Source: Porphyrobacter sp. HT-58-2 (GTDB lineage Bacteria > Pseudomonadota > Alphaproteobacteria > Sphingomonadales > Sphingomonadaceae). Taken from it: a stretch of 64,000 bases of DNA. Shown here piece after piece: positions 10,851-20,054 of this stretch (position 1 is its first letter; every line of letters starts with the position of its first letter). The position numbers and the translations under genes are program-made. The stretch lies in NCBI RefSeq assembly GCF_002952215.1, contig NZ_CP022600.1, forward strand, positions 2,356,001 through 2,420,000. The letters are read 5' to 3'. The notes under the pieces were generated by a model. It was given only the letters and a program-made list of their open reading frames with translations, was not told the DNA's origin and did no database searches.

Positions 10851-11413
10851 CAAAGCCCCTTTTGGCATCCTCTCTTGCTTTTGCCGCCCTCGCCAGTGCG
10901 CAGGCGGGGCAGGCACAACAACAGGCCTGTGTCGACGCCGCCGATCTGGCCGATACCATCGTCTACGCGATGCCGATCGCCTATGATGCGAGCCGCACGG
11001 CCTGTGCGAACCGCTTCTCGCGGGACGGCTTCATGGCGACACGCGGCGACGATTTCGCCGCAAAGTTCCGGGCCCGGCAGGACGCCGCTTGGCCGGGCGC
11101 GTTTCGCATGCTGAAAACCTTCGTGGCCAAGGATGGTGAGGCTTCGTCGGCGTCGGGCATGGACATGAGCGCGATGCTCTCGACCATGCCGCCCGAAGCA
11201 TTGAGGCCGTTTGTCGACGCGCTCGTGGGTCAGATGATCGCGCAGGAGATCAAGGGCGATACCTGCAACAAGATCGAGCGCGGTGCGGAGCTGCTGAGCC
11301 CGCTTCCGGCGGACAATATCGGCGGGCTGGTCGCCTTCATCGCTGAAATGGCCGATCTGAAGAATCCGCCGCTCTGTCCCGCTGCGGCCGCTGGCACGGC
11401 AAAGAAGAAGTAA
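10847..11413 (+). CDS. Conserved secreted protein of unknown function
   Basis: A 188-residue protein with a probable Sec signal peptide (residues 1-24, hydrophobic core and cut after AQA or GQA). The mature part has four cysteines (CVDAAD, TACANR, DTCNKI, PLCPA) that could form two disulfides, and ends in a lysine tail (GTAKKK). It is translationally coupled to ispDF by a 4-nt overlap and followed 8 nt later by cinA. I do not recognise a family. The cysteine spacing and small size suggest a periplasmic helical protein. Confidence 0.75.
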   Translation: MTKPLLASSLAFAALASAQAGQAQQQACVDAADLADTIVYAMPIAYDASRTACANRFSRDGFMATRGDDFAAKFRARQDAAWPGAFRMLKTFVAKDGEASSASGMDMSAMLSTMPPEALRPFVDALVGQMIAQEIKGDTCNKIERGAELLSPLPADNIGGLVAFIAEMADLKNPPLCPAAAAGTAKKK

Positions 11414-11421
11414 CCCCTTTC

Positions 11422-11934
11422 ATGACCAACTCTCTGCTTCCTGACGACATTGCCGCACTGGCCGAAAGGGTTGTGGCCGAGAACATTGCCGCTGGCCGCA
11501 AGGTCACGGTCGCAGAAAGCTGCACCGGCGGCCTTGTTGCGGGGGCGCTGACGGAAATCGCAGGCTCCTCCGCCGTTCTCGATCGCGGCTTCGTGACCTA
11601 TTCGAATGAAGCGAAGATGGAGATGCTGGGCGTCGCCAGCGACATCATTGAGACCTTTGGTGCGGTCTCGATCGCCTGTGCCTGGGCGATGGCAAAGGGC
11701 GCGCTGGATCGCTCGAAGGCCGATGTCGCCGTGGCGATCAGCGGCGTGGCAGGGCCAGGTGGCGGCACAACCCTGAAACCCGTCGGGACCGTGGTGTTTG
11801 CCCGCGTGACGCGTGATGCCGGGGGCGAGCCTGAAGGCGAACTCAGGTTCTTCGACGGTGGGGATGGCCCCGGCGGTCGGGCTGAAATCCGCCGTCAGGC
11901 CACGCTTTGCGCGCTGGAACTGCTACGGCCGTAA
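11422..11934 (+). CDS. pncC: CinA C-terminal domain family, nicotinamide-nucleotide amidase (PncC)
   Basis: A stand-alone 170-residue PncC/CinA-C domain, which deamidates nicotinamide mononucleotide in the NAD salvage cycle. Recognisable stretches are VAESCTGGLVAGALTEIAGSSAVLDRG-type sequence (the serine in ESCTGG is in the active site), FVTYSNEAK and ISGVAGPGGGT. The N-terminal MoCF-like half of full CinA is absent, as usual in alphaproteobacteria. Its 3' end overlaps that of the convergent RatA-like gene by 40 nt. Confidence 0.92.
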   Translation: MTNSLLPDDIAALAERVVAENIAAGRKVTVAESCTGGLVAGALTEIAGSSAVLDRGFVTYSNEAKMEMLGVASDIIETFGAVSIACAWAMAKGALDRSKADVAVAISGVAGPGGGTTLKPVGTVVFARVTRDAGGEPEGELRFFDGGDGPGGRAEIRRQATLCALELLRP

Positions 11935-12356
11935 AGCTGCGCGGCCCGCGCTTCGAAGGCTTCGACCATCTTGCGGAAGGCCTTGTCGAAATACTGCCCC
12001 GCGATCTTTTCGAACAGGCGGTTCTTGAAGGTGAACTCGACGAGGAAATCGATCTCGCAAGTGGACGCGTCCACTTCACGGAAGGTCCAGACATTGTCGA
12101 GATCGGAAAGCGGCCCGTCGATGTAATGCACCGCAATCTCGCGCGGCCGGTCCTTCTTAACACGCGAGGTGAAGCTTTCGCGGATCGCCTTGAAGCCCAC
12201 CACCATGTCAGCGACCATTTCGGTTTCGCTGTTGGACCGCACCCGGGTAGCGATCACCCAGGGCAAAAACTCGCCATAGCGGCCAACGTCCGCCACCAGA
12301 TCGAACATCTGCTCGGCGCTGTAAGGCAGGCGGCGGGTTTCGCGAATGCCGGGCAT
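11895..12356 (-). CDS. RatA/COQ10-type START-like lipid-binding protein
   Basis: A 153-residue SRPBCC (START-like) protein. The N-terminal ETRRLPYSAEQMFDLVADVGRYGEFLPW and central IDGPLSDLDNVWTF mark the polyketide-cyclase/COQ10 family. In mitochondria COQ10 binds ubiquinone; the E. coli homologue was named RatA after a reported effect on ribosome assembly, but quinone handling is the more widely supported role. The start overlaps the lipA stop by one base (TGATG), and lipA-COQ10 linkage is usual in alphaproteobacteria. The C-terminal 13 codons are antisense to the end of pncC. Confidence 0.88.
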   Translation of the reverse strand: MPGIRETRRLPYSAEQMFDLVADVGRYGEFLPWVIATRVRSNSETEMVADMVVGFKAIRESFTSRVKKDRPREIAVHYIDGPLSDLDNVWTFREVDASTCEIDFLVEFTFKNRLFEKIAGQYFDKAFRKMVEAFEARAAQLYGRSSSSAQSVA

Positions 12357-13321
12357 CAGCCGCGTGCCCGCTCCCGTGACAGCTTTTCCTCCCGCGCGGC
12401 GCGCATTTTCGCGAAATCGTCACCCGCGTGGTAGCTGGAACGGGTGAGCGGCGAGGACGCGACCTGAAGGAAGCCCTTGGCCCGCGCAATCGCACCATAG
12501 GCGGCAAAGGCCTTGGGCGTGACGAATTCCTCGACCTTCGCATGCTTCGGCGTAGGCTGGAGATATTGCCCCATGGTGATGAAATCGACCTCGGCTGAAC
12601 GCATGTCGTCCATCACCTGATGCACTTCCAGACGCTGTTCGCCCAGCCCCAGCATGATGCCCGACTTGGTGAAGATCAGCGGGTTGTGGGCCTTGACCTC
12701 CTCCAGCAGCCGCAGCGAGGCATAATAGCGCGCGCCCGGCCGGATCGTGGGGTAAAGCCGCGGCACGGTTTCAAGGTTGTGGTTATAGACATCCGGCCCC
12801 GCTTCGCAGATCATTTCGACCGCGCGGCGCATCTTGCCGCGGAAGTCGGGCGTCAGAATCTCGATCGTCGTGTTCGGCGTATTGCGGCGCAGCGCCTCGA
12901 TCACCTTGACGAATTGCATCGCCCCGCCATCGGGCAGATCGTCCCGGTCAACGCTGGTGATGACGATATGTTCGAGGCCCATCTTGGCCGCCGCGATGGC
13001 CGTATTCTCCGGCTCCATCGGATCAACCGCGCGCGGCATCCCGGTCTTGACGTTGCAGAAGGCGCAGGCGCGCGTGCAGACGTCCCCAAGGATCATCACC
13101 GTCGCGTGCTTTTTCGTCCAGCACTCCCCAATGTTCGGGCAGGCCGCTTCTTCGCACACCGTATTGAGGTTCAATTCGCGCATCAGCTTGCGCGTTTCAT
13201 GATAGCCCTCGCTCACCGGCGCGCGCACGCGGATCCAGTCGGGCTTGCGCTGGCGGGCGGGCCGTTCTTGCCCCGGTTCACGGTCGATGGACGGCTGCGG
13301 CGTGCTGGCGAGGTCGTTCAT
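12356..13321 (-). CDS. lipA: Lipoyl synthase
   Basis: A 321-residue radical SAM enzyme that inserts two sulfurs into protein-bound octanoate. The auxiliary cluster motif [12 protein letters not shown] and the radical SAM motif CTRACAFC (CxxxCxxC) are both complete, followed by [11 protein letters not shown] and PTPKHA near the C-terminus. Start at ATG 13321 (MNDLAS), since the longer frame to 13384 is low in similarity. The upstream transcript is closed off by the terminator at 13393-13427. LipA supplies lipoate for the lipoyl-carrying PdhB encoded at 24.7-26.1 kb. Confidence 0.95.
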   Translation of the reverse strand: MNDLASTPQPSIDREPGQERPARQRKPDWIRVRAPVSEGYHETRKLMRELNLNTVCEEAACPNIGECWTKKHATVMILGDVCTRACAFCNVKTGMPRAVDPMEPENTAIAAAKMGLEHIVITSVDRDDLPDGGAMQFVKVIEALRRNTPNTTIEILTPDFRGKMRRAVEMICEAGPDVYNHNLETVPRLYPTIRPGARYYASLRLLEEVKAHNPLIFTKSGIMLGLGEQRLEVHQVMDDMRSAEVDFITMGQYLQPTPKHAKVEEFVTPKAFAAYGAIARAKGFLQVASSPLTRSSYHAGDDFAKMRAAREEKLSRERARG

Positions 13322-13392
13322 GACGAGCCATTTAGGCGCCCCGCGCCGGTCTCGCAAGCGCGCTCGGGGTTGCAAATCCAGCACTGTCCCTC

Positions 13393-13427
13393 AAAAAAAG
13401 AGCGCCGGACGAACCGTCCGGCGCTCT
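13393..13427 (-). terminator. Rho-independent terminator of the secreted repeat-protein gene
   Basis: A 12-bp perfect stem (13399-13410 with 13416-13427) and 5-nt loop are followed on the minus strand by seven T residues (A-run at 13393-13399). It lies 27 nt past the stop of the gene at 13454-14818 and before lipA, so it separates these two minus-strand transcripts. Confidence 0.9.
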
Positions 13428-13453
13428 GATGAAACCGACATTGCAGGGCTGGA

Positions 13454-14818
13454 TCAGTCGCCAGCCATCTCGGCAGGTGCCGCCATCGGTGCCGCTGCGG
13501 GAGCGGCCTTCTGCGTTGCATAGGCGCTCCACAGCTTGGCAATCGATGCGCGAACGCCTTCTACCTTGGCGAAATTTTCGCGCGCAGCAGCCATATCGCC
13601 AGCCAAGACCTGAGCGATCCCCAGTCGGGTCAGCACAAGATTGCGGTCAACCCCGGCGATCCCGAGGGCCTTTTCGTAGAATGCAGCTGCCTTGGCGTAG
13701 TCGCCATAGTTGAGGAATGCATCGGCCGCACCCACCACAAGTCGGAAATTGGTCGTGCTGGCATTGGCGTCACGCTCAAGCGTCGGCAATTCAGCCCGAT
13801 CGGCCGCAATGCGACCAGTGGCAATCCCCATCTGCTCGTCCACGAAGGTATCAGAACCCTTGGGAACCAGACCCTTGGCGCGGGCCTCTTCGATCACGGT
13901 CTTCACTTCCATCGGCAGACGGCGCGCATCAGCAGATTCGATGTAAAGGATGTAGTCCATATTGTTCTGCAACATGTCTACCCGGCGGCCGAGGCGCAGC
14001 AGATCCAGCATTGCCTGTGGCTCGAATTCGTTGAGGTTGCGCGTTGCATTGACCGCGTCACGCCAGTTCTGCTCGGTCGGGAAATCGACCACCCATGCCG
14101 CCAGATAGTCATAGACCTGCGGCACGACCTCGTTGCTGTAGGCAACCGAAAATCCGCGCCGGTACCAACGTTCGTCGATGACCCCTCCCTGCGCCTTGCG
14201 CTGGGAGATGGAGTCCATCAAATACTGCAGGCCTTCCTGAAAGCGTTCTTCGGAGAAGTACGTCTCGGCCATGTTCATCTCCAGATCGCCCGGCTTCATG
14301 TTCGTACCGAGGTAACCCAGATCAATCGCCTTCTGGAGATGAGCGCGCGCCCTGTCATACTGCTCAAGATTGCTGGCGACCTGGAACGCAACGACCTGGA
14401 AGCGGCCAACCTCTGCCGGAGCAATCTTCCCGCTGTTAAGCATCATTTCGACGCCCTGCAGTTGAACTACTTGGTCCTCTGTAGTGACGCCGGTGTTGAA
14501 CAGCAGCCCACCGGCTGCAATCTGCTCGTCCGGCGAAATCGAGAGCGGCGCAAGAGCCAGGATCAGCGGCTTGAGCGCGACGAAATCAGGCGCTCCGCCC
14601 TTCATCGCTTCTTCGATCGGCTTATAGGCCTCAACGAATTCCTTCGAATAGACCGGCTTGCCTGCGTCCTTCTTGTCATCCTTCTTCTTTTTCTGGGCAA
14701 AGGCCGCATCGGTCATGCCGGGAACTGCCAGCACCGCGGTGCCGCCCGCAAGCGCCAGCGCCAGAGCGAACTGGCGCGCAAGGCTGACCGAATGGCGGGG
14801 CGAAGAATAATGAGTCAC
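13454..14818 (-). CDS. Secreted helical-repeat (TPR-like) protein
   Basis: About 454 residues. The GTG at 14818 is chosen as start because GGAGG lies 9 nt upstream; a longer open frame to 15031 runs through probable non-coding DNA. Residues about 13-38 form a signal peptide (ALALALAGGTAVLA and an AFAQ cleavage site), followed by a very lysine/aspartate-rich stretch (KKKKDDKKDAGK). The rest is alpha-helical with TPR-like pieces such as YDRARAHLQKAIDLGY, FSEERFQEGLQYLMD and YGDYAKAAAFYEKALG, and ends in Ala/Pro. Likely periplasmic scaffold or envelope-associated protein; partner unknown. Confidence 0.8.
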   Translation of the reverse strand: MTHYSSPRHSVSLARQFALALALAGGTAVLAVPGMTDAAFAQKKKKDDKKDAGKPVYSKEFVEAYKPIEEAMKGGAPDFVALKPLILALAPLSISPDEQIAAGGLLFNTGVTTEDQVVQLQGVEMMLNSGKIAPAEVGRFQVVAFQVASNLEQYDRARAHLQKAIDLGYLGTNMKPGDLEMNMAETYFSEERFQEGLQYLMDSISQRKAQGGVIDERWYRRGFSVAYSNEVVPQVYDYLAAWVVDFPTEQNWRDAVNATRNLNEFEPQAMLDLLRLGRRVDMLQNNMDYILYIESADARRLPMEVKTVIEEARAKGLVPKGSDTFVDEQMGIATGRIAADRAELPTLERDANASTTNFRLVVGAADAFLNYGDYAKAAAFYEKALGIAGVDRNLVLTRLGIAQVLAGDMAAARENFAKVEGVRASIAKLWSAYATQKAAPAAAPMAAPAEMAGD

Positions 14819-15144
14819 TGCATCCTCCAGTAATTGCGCAGTCCCCCGCCAACCCGGCGGGGTGTCCTTGGATTTGTGCCGGAACCTTTGGACGGCTTGC
14901 GGCGGATTTGCAATTCCCGCTAGGCGAGGCGTGCTGAACGGCCTTTGAATGCCAACCGAGGCAATTCCGGCGGGTTGAGCAGATCGCTCCCGCAAATGTG
15001 GAAAAAGACGCGTTGTTCGCGCCCTGTTCACGCGTCAAGGTGGCGAAATTGCCTGGGCGGGCCTAGATGGGGTGCATGAGCGGTCGATCACGACCGCACT
15101 CTGCCCAAGCGGCAAACCAACACTAGTAGAAACGGCCCAAAGCC
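14819..15144. other. 326-nt intergenic region between the secreted repeat protein and gyrA
   Basis: Divergent promoter region without a credible gene. It contains the GGAGG ribosome site of the leftward gene (14822-14830), a GC-rich inverted repeat around 14846-14862 (CCCCGCC...GGCGGGG), an exact GTTC-N7-GTTC match at 15015-15029, and a short palindrome GCGGTCGATCACGACCGC near 15079-15096. No clear -35/-10 pair for gyrA could be chosen by eye. Confidence 0.5.
15015..15029 (+). promoter_or_regulatory. LexA-type box (GTTC-N7-GTTC) upstream of gyrA
   Basis: An exact match to the alphaproteobacterial SOS operator, GTTC, seven bases, GTTC. It lies 116 nt before the gyrA TTG and 197 nt before the start of the divergent gene. 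One exact match by chance somewhere in 64 kb is expected, so intergenic placement is the only support; compare the well-placed box in front of lexA. Confidence 0.35.
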
Positions 15145-17937
15145 TTGAGCGACGACACCGACATCATCGATTCCCCTCCCCCTTCGCCGATGGGCGGCTT
15201 CGACCGCATCGACATCGTCGACGAGATGAAGTCGAGCTATCTCGATTATGCGATGAGCGTCATCGTCAGCCGCGCGCTGCCCGATGTGCGCGACGGGTTG
15301 AAGCCGGTGCACCGCCGCATCCTGTTCGCCAGCCAGGAAGGCGGCTTCGTCGCCGGCAAGCCCTATCGCAAGAGCGCCAAGATCGTCGGCGACGTAATGG
15401 GTAACTACCACCCGCACGGCGACGCCGCGATCTATGACGCGCTGGCGCGAATGACGCAGCCGTGGTCGATGCGGGTGCCGCTGATCGATGGTCAGGGCAA
15501 CTTCGGCTCGATGGACCCCGATCCGCCAGCCTCGATGCGCTATACCGAAGCGCGGCTGGCGCGAGTGGCGAACAGCCTGCTCGACGATCTTGACAAGGAC
15601 ACGGTCGACTTCACCGACAACTATGACGGCTCGCGTCAAGAGCCGACGGTTCTGCCGGCGCGCTTCCCGAACCTCTTGGTCAACGGTGCGGGCGGGATCG
15701 CGGTTGGCATGGCAACCAACGTGCCGCCGCACAATCTGGGCGAAGTGATCAACGGCTGTCTGGCCTTCATCGACAACCCGCACATCACCTCGGAAGAACT
15801 GATCCAGTTCATCCCCGGCCCCGATTTCCCCACCGCCCCGCTGATCCTCGGCACCCACGGTGCGCGGCAGGCCTATACCACCGGGCGCGGGTCGATCCTG
15901 ATGCGCTGCCGGCACGAGATCGAGACCGGCCGCAACGACCGGGTAAGCATCGTCTTCACCTCAATCCCCTATCAAGTTGGCAAGTCGAACCTCGTCGAAA
16001 AGATCGCCGAGGCGGCCAAGGACAAGCGGATCGAGGGCATTTCCGATATCCGCGACGAGAGCTCGCGCGAGGGCGTGCGCGTGGTGATCGACCTCAAGCG
16101 CGACGCCACGGCGGAAGTCGTACTCAACCAGATCTGGCGGCACACCCCCGCCCAATCGTCCTTCCCCGCCAATATGCTGGCGATCCGGGGCGGGCGACCG
16201 GAAGTGCTGACTCTGCGCGACATCGTGCAGAGCTTCATCACTTTCCGCGAGGAAGTGATCACCCGCCGGACCAAGTACGAACTGAACAAGGCGCGCGAGC
16301 GGGCGCACCTCTTGTTGGGCCTGGTTGTCGCAGTGTCGAACCTCGATGAAGTCGTGGCGATGATCCGCTCGGCCGCGAACCCCGCCGAAGCGCGCGCGCG
16401 CCTGCTCGCCAAGGAATGGCCGATCGGCGACATTGCGCAGTATATCCGCCTTGTTGAAGCCATCGACCCTTCGGATGACGAGAGCGGCGGGACATATCGT
16501 TTGTCCGAACGGCAAGTGAAGGCGATACTCGAACTGCGCCTGCACCGCCTGACCGCGCTCGGCCGCGACGAAATCGGTGACGAATTAAAGGGCCTCGCCG
16601 CGGCGATCGAGGAATATCTCTCGATCCTGGCCGACCGGGTGAAGCTCTACGGCGTGATGCGGACTGAACTGGAAGAAATCCGCGCCACCTACGCCACCCC
16701 GCGCGTCTCGGAAATCGCGCCGGCGTGGGATGGTCTCGAAGACGAAGACCTGATCGAGCGCGAGGAGATGGTCGTCACCGTCACCCACGGCGGCTACATC
16801 AAGCGCACCGCCTTGGACACGTTCCGCGCGCAGGGTCGCGGCGGCAAGGGCCGTAGCGGCATGGCGACCAAGGACGAGGATGCGGTCGTCGAGCTGTTCG
16901 TCACCTCCACCCACAACCCCGTCCTGTTCTTCACCAACACGGGCCGCGTCTACCGGATGAAGGTGTGGAAGCTGCCCGAAGGCGGCCCCTCCACCAAGGG
17001 CCGCCCGATGGTCAATCTGCTGCCATTGGGCGAAGACGAGCGCGTGACCAACGTGCTTCCCCTGCCCGAGGACGAAGCCAGCTGGTCGAACCTCAACATC
17101 GTCTTCGCCACCGAGCAGGGCATGGTGCGCCGCAATTCGATGGACGCCTTCGCCAATATCCCGACTGCGGGAAAATACGCGATGGGCTTTGTCGAGGGTT
17201 CGGGCGACCGGCTGATCGGGGTGCAACTGCTGACCGAGGACCAGGAAATCTTCCTAGCCTCCGACAGCGGCAAGGCGATCCGTTTCGCCGCCACCGACGC
17301 GCGCGAAACCAAGAGCCGCACCGGCATTGGGGTGCGCGGCATGAGCCTCAAGAAAGGGGGCAAGGTCGTGAGCATGGCCGTGCTCGATCCGCTGACCGCC
17401 GACATGGAAACGCGGGAGGCATACCTGCGCGCGGCAGCGTGGAAGAACAACGACGCCGAAGCAACGCTGCCCGCTGAGCAGGTGACGGCGATGGCGGAGG
17501 GTGAAGAGTTCATCCTCACCATCACCGCCAATGGCTACGGCAAGATTTCGTCCGCCTATGAGTACCGCACCACCTCGCGTGGCGGTCAGGGCATCACCAA
17601 TATCGGCACGCCCGACAGCAATCCTGAGCGCAACGGCCCGGTGGTCGCCAGCTTCCCCGTAAAGCACGGCTCGCAGCTGATGCTGGTGACCGATCAGGCC
17701 AAGCTGATCCGCCTGGGCATTGATTTCCGCCATCTGATCGAGGGCGGGTTCGAGAATCTCAAGGGCTTCAGCGTCTCCGGACGTGGTTCCTCGGGGATCC
17801 GCATCTTCGATGTCGCCAAGGACGAGCACATCGTCGGTGCAGCACTCATCGACGAAACCGAGGAGCCTGAAAACGCCGCCGAGGAAGCGATTGCCGCCGA
17901 ACTGTCCGGCAACACCGCAGAGCCGCCCGTCACCTGA
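15145..17937 (+). CDS. gyrA: DNA gyrase subunit A
   Basis: A 930-residue type II topoisomerase subunit that cuts and rejoins DNA during negative supercoiling. The catalytic tyrosine is Y133 in ASMRYTEARL, matching E. coli Y122, and the preceding HPHGDAAIYDALARM is the quinolone-resistance region. It has Ala94 where E. coli has Ser83, and Asp98 for Asp87. The C-terminal beta-pinwheel starts near residue 530, with the GyrA box QGRGGKGRSG intact. Start is TTG with a poor ribosome site; no better in-frame start is present nearby. The 3' end overlaps the convergent YhhN gene by 8 nt. Confidence 0.97.
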   Translation: MSDDTDIIDSPPPSPMGGFDRIDIVDEMKSSYLDYAMSVIVSRALPDVRDGLKPVHRRILFASQEGGFVAGKPYRKSAKIVGDVMGNYHPHGDAAIYDALARMTQPWSMRVPLIDGQGNFGSMDPDPPASMRYTEARLARVANSLLDDLDKDTVDFTDNYDGSRQEPTVLPARFPNLLVNGAGGIAVGMATNVPPHNLGEVINGCLAFIDNPHITSEELIQFIPGPDFPTAPLILGTHGARQAYTTGRGSILMRCRHEIETGRNDRVSIVFTSIPYQVGKSNLVEKIAEAAKDKRIEGISDIRDESSREGVRVVIDLKRDATAEVVLNQIWRHTPAQSSFPANMLAIRGGRPEVLTLRDIVQSFITFREEVITRRTKYELNKARERAHLLLGLVVAVSNLDEVVAMIRSAANPAEARARLLAKEWPIGDIAQYIRLVEAIDPSDDESGGTYRLSERQVKAILELRLHRLTALGRDEIGDELKGLAAAIEEYLSILADRVKLYGVMRTELEEIRATYATPRVSEIAPAWDGLEDEDLIEREEMVVTVTHGGYIKRTALDTFRAQGRGGKGRSGMATKDEDAVVELFVTSTHNPVLFFTNTGRVYRMKVWKLPEGGPSTKGRPMVNLLPLGEDERVTNVLPLPEDEASWSNLNIVFATEQGMVRRNSMDAFANIPTAGKYAMGFVEGSGDRLIGVQLLTEDQEIFLASDSGKAIRFAATDARETKSRTGIGVRGMSLKKGGKVVSMAVLDPLTADMETREAYLRAAAWKNNDAEATLPAEQVTAMAEGEEFILTITANGYGKISSAYEYRTTSRGGQGITNIGTPDSNPERNGPVVASFPVKHGSQLMLVTDQAKLIRLGIDFRHLIEGGFENLKGFSVSGRGSSGIRIFDVAKDEHIVGAALIDETEEPENAAEEAIAAELSGNTAEPPVT

Positions 17938-18595
17938 CGGGTTGTTCGCCCCGCAGACACTGCACGATACCGGTCGCAATCATGACCTGCCCCGCATAGT
18001 AGAGTGGCCAGATCAACAGATCTGGCAGCGGGGTCAGGTCGACAGGCCCCATCCGCGAAAAGATCAGCCAGTCGCTCAGCACGAACAGCACCGCCCCGGT
18101 GCCGACGCGGTAGCGGGGATAGTGGCTCATCCATGCAGCTGAGGCCATCGCACCCAGAAAGGCGCCATAGATCGCGACCTGCAATGCGCCGCTAAGCAGA
18201 TAGCTTGCCAATGGCGTGGCGATCAGCAGCGCAAGGCCGAACAGCTTTTGCGTCGGCGATGGGCGATGGTGCAGATTTCTGAGATAGAGGCCAACCGCGA
18301 CCACATGAGCAGCGGCGAAGAAAGCGCCGCCAGTGATGAAGTCGAGCTCGATCGCGACGTCCCCTGCCGAGGCCAGCAACAGCGCAATGGCCAGCAGAAC
18401 GCCGTCCGGTGCACGGCGGCCGTTTGGCACGCGCAACCAGACATAAAGCGCCAGCAGGCCGACCGAAGCGCCCTTGGCGAGCAGCCCCCAGGTGCCCTCG
18501 CCGACCGGATTGTCGCGCAGGAAGTAATAAGCTGTCGCCGCCACAATGCTTGCCAGCAGCCATGGCCTTTGTTCGATCAGCGCGCCTTTTGCCAT
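17930..18595 (-). CDS. YhhN family membrane protein (lysoplasmalogenase-like)
   Basis: A 221-residue protein with about seven or eight hydrophobic segments, for example WLLASIVAATAYYFL, ASVGLLALYVWLRV, GVLLAIALLLASAGDVAIE and AVLFVLSDWLIFSRM. The YhhN/TMEM86 signatures GDVAIELD and LFVLSDWLIF are present with their conserved aspartates. TMEM86B hydrolyses the vinyl-ether bond of lysoplasmalogen; the role of bacterial members is less certain. Start at ATG 18595 is supported by a GGAAGG-GAGG purine run; an upstream frame to 18739 overlaps trmFO and is unlikely. Confidence 0.85.
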   Translation of the reverse strand: MAKGALIEQRPWLLASIVAATAYYFLRDNPVGEGTWGLLAKGASVGLLALYVWLRVPNGRRAPDGVLLAIALLLASAGDVAIELDFITGGAFFAAAHVVAVGLYLRNLHHRPSPTQKLFGLALLIATPLASYLLSGALQVAIYGAFLGAMASAAWMSHYPRYRVGTGAVLFVLSDWLIFSRMGPVDLTPLPDLLIWPLYYAGQVMIATGIVQCLRGEQPVR

Positions 18596-18664
18596 CCTCG
18601 CCTTCCCGTCTTGCTGTCCCCTCAGGACTTGCGGCGGAGCTAACACGCAATTACCTGCCCCGCC

Positions 18665-20050
18665 ATGACCGCAAAAGCGACTATGCACGATGTGCACATC
18701 ATTGGTGGCGGACTCGCCGGGAGCGAGGCCGCGTGGCAACTCGCGCAGCGCGGGGTCAAAGTGCGCTTGTCAGAAATGCGCGGATCAGGCGACATGACGC
18801 CGGCGCACCAGACCGACGGCCTTGCCGAGCTGGTGTGCTCCAACTCGTTCCGTTCCGACGACGATAACAAGAACGCGGTTGGCCTGCTGCATCATGAAAT
18901 GCGCGCGCTCGACAGTCTGGTGATGCGCGCAGGCCATGTAGCGCGCGTGCCTGCCGGAAGCGCGATGGCGGTCGACCGGGACGTGTTCTCCGCCGAAGTC
19001 GATAAGGCGCTCTCCCAGCATCCTAACATCACCATCATGCGCGAAAGGGTAGACGTGCTGCCCGAAGCGGGCCTCACCATCGTCGCCACCGGACCGCTGA
19101 CCGCCGAGGCGCTGGCGGCAAGCATTGTGCGGGCCACCGGCAGTGAACGGCTCGCCTTCTTCGATGCCATTGCGCCTATCGTCCATTACGATTCGATCGA
19201 CATGAGCAAGGTCTGGATCCAGTCGCGCTGGAACAAGCGCACCAAGGCCAGCAACGAAGGCGGTGACTATATCAACTGCCCGCTGACGCAAGAACAGTAT
19301 CTCGCCTTCCACAAGGGCCTGATCGAGGGCGAGAAGACCGAGTTCAAGCAGTGGGAAAAGGACACGCCCTATTTCGACGGCTGCATGCCGATCGAAGTGA
19401 TGGCTGAGCGCGGTGTCGAGACGCTGCGCTATGGCCCGATGAAGGGCGTGGGGCTGGACAACCCCTTCGACGTGACGCCGGAGTTTCCGCAAGGTCGCTG
19501 GCCCTATGCCGTCGTCCAGCTGCGGCAGGACAACAAGCTCGGCACGCTGTGGAACATGGTCGGCTTCCAGACCAAGCTGAAATATGCAGCGCAGATCGAG
19601 CTGTTCCGCACCATTCCGGGGCTCGAGAATGCCGAATTCGCACGCCTGGGCGGGCTGCACCGCAATACCTTTCTCAATTCTCCGCAAGTGCTTGACCGCC
19701 AGCTGCGCCTGAAGGCCGCGCCGCATATCCGCTTTGCCGGGCAGGTGACGGGGTGCGAGGGCTATGTCGAAAGCGCGGCGATCGGGCTTGTCGCGGGGAT
19801 GATGACGGCCGCCGAGTTCGCCGGGCGCAACTGGCAACCCCTGCCCGCCACCACGGCGCTGGGCGCGCTGCTCTCCCACATCACCGGCGATGCAGAAGCC
19901 GAGACCTTCCAGCCCATGAACGTCAATTTCGGCCTGTTCCCGCCGCTTCACGATGTCGGCAAGAAGATCCGCAAGGAGGCCTATACCTCCCGCGCCAAGG
20001 CTGACCTCGCCCGCTGGATCAGCGAGATGCGCGAGGCCCTGCCCGCCTAG
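18665..20050 (+). CDS. trmFO: Methylenetetrahydrofolate-tRNA-(uracil-5-)-methyltransferase TrmFO
   Basis: A 461-residue FAD enzyme that makes m5U54 in the tRNA T-loop using 5,10-methylene-THF rather than SAM. The FAD fold starts with [43 protein letters not shown] carries the first catalytic cysteine, and [19 protein letters not shown] near the C-terminus is typical. ATG 18683 (MHDVHII) is an alternative start six codons downstream. The next gene converges, 4 nt beyond the stop. Confidence 0.95.
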   Translation: MTAKATMHDVHIIGGGLAGSEAAWQLAQRGVKVRLSEMRGSGDMTPAHQTDGLAELVCSNSFRSDDDNKNAVGLLHHEMRALDSLVMRAGHVARVPAGSAMAVDRDVFSAEVDKALSQHPNITIMRERVDVLPEAGLTIVATGPLTAEALAASIVRATGSERLAFFDAIAPIVHYDSIDMSKVWIQSRWNKRTKASNEGGDYINCPLTQEQYLAFHKGLIEGEKTEFKQWEKDTPYFDGCMPIEVMAERGVETLRYGPMKGVGLDNPFDVTPEFPQGRWPYAVVQLRQDNKLGTLWNMVGFQTKLKYAAQIELFRTIPGLENAEFARLGGLHRNTFLNSPQVLDRQLRLKAAPHIRFAGQVTGCEGYVESAAIGLVAGMMTAAEFAGRNWQPLPATTALGALLSHITGDAEAETFQPMNVNFGLFPPLHDVGKKIRKEAYTSRAKADLARWISEMREALPA

Positions 20051-20054
20051 CCGG

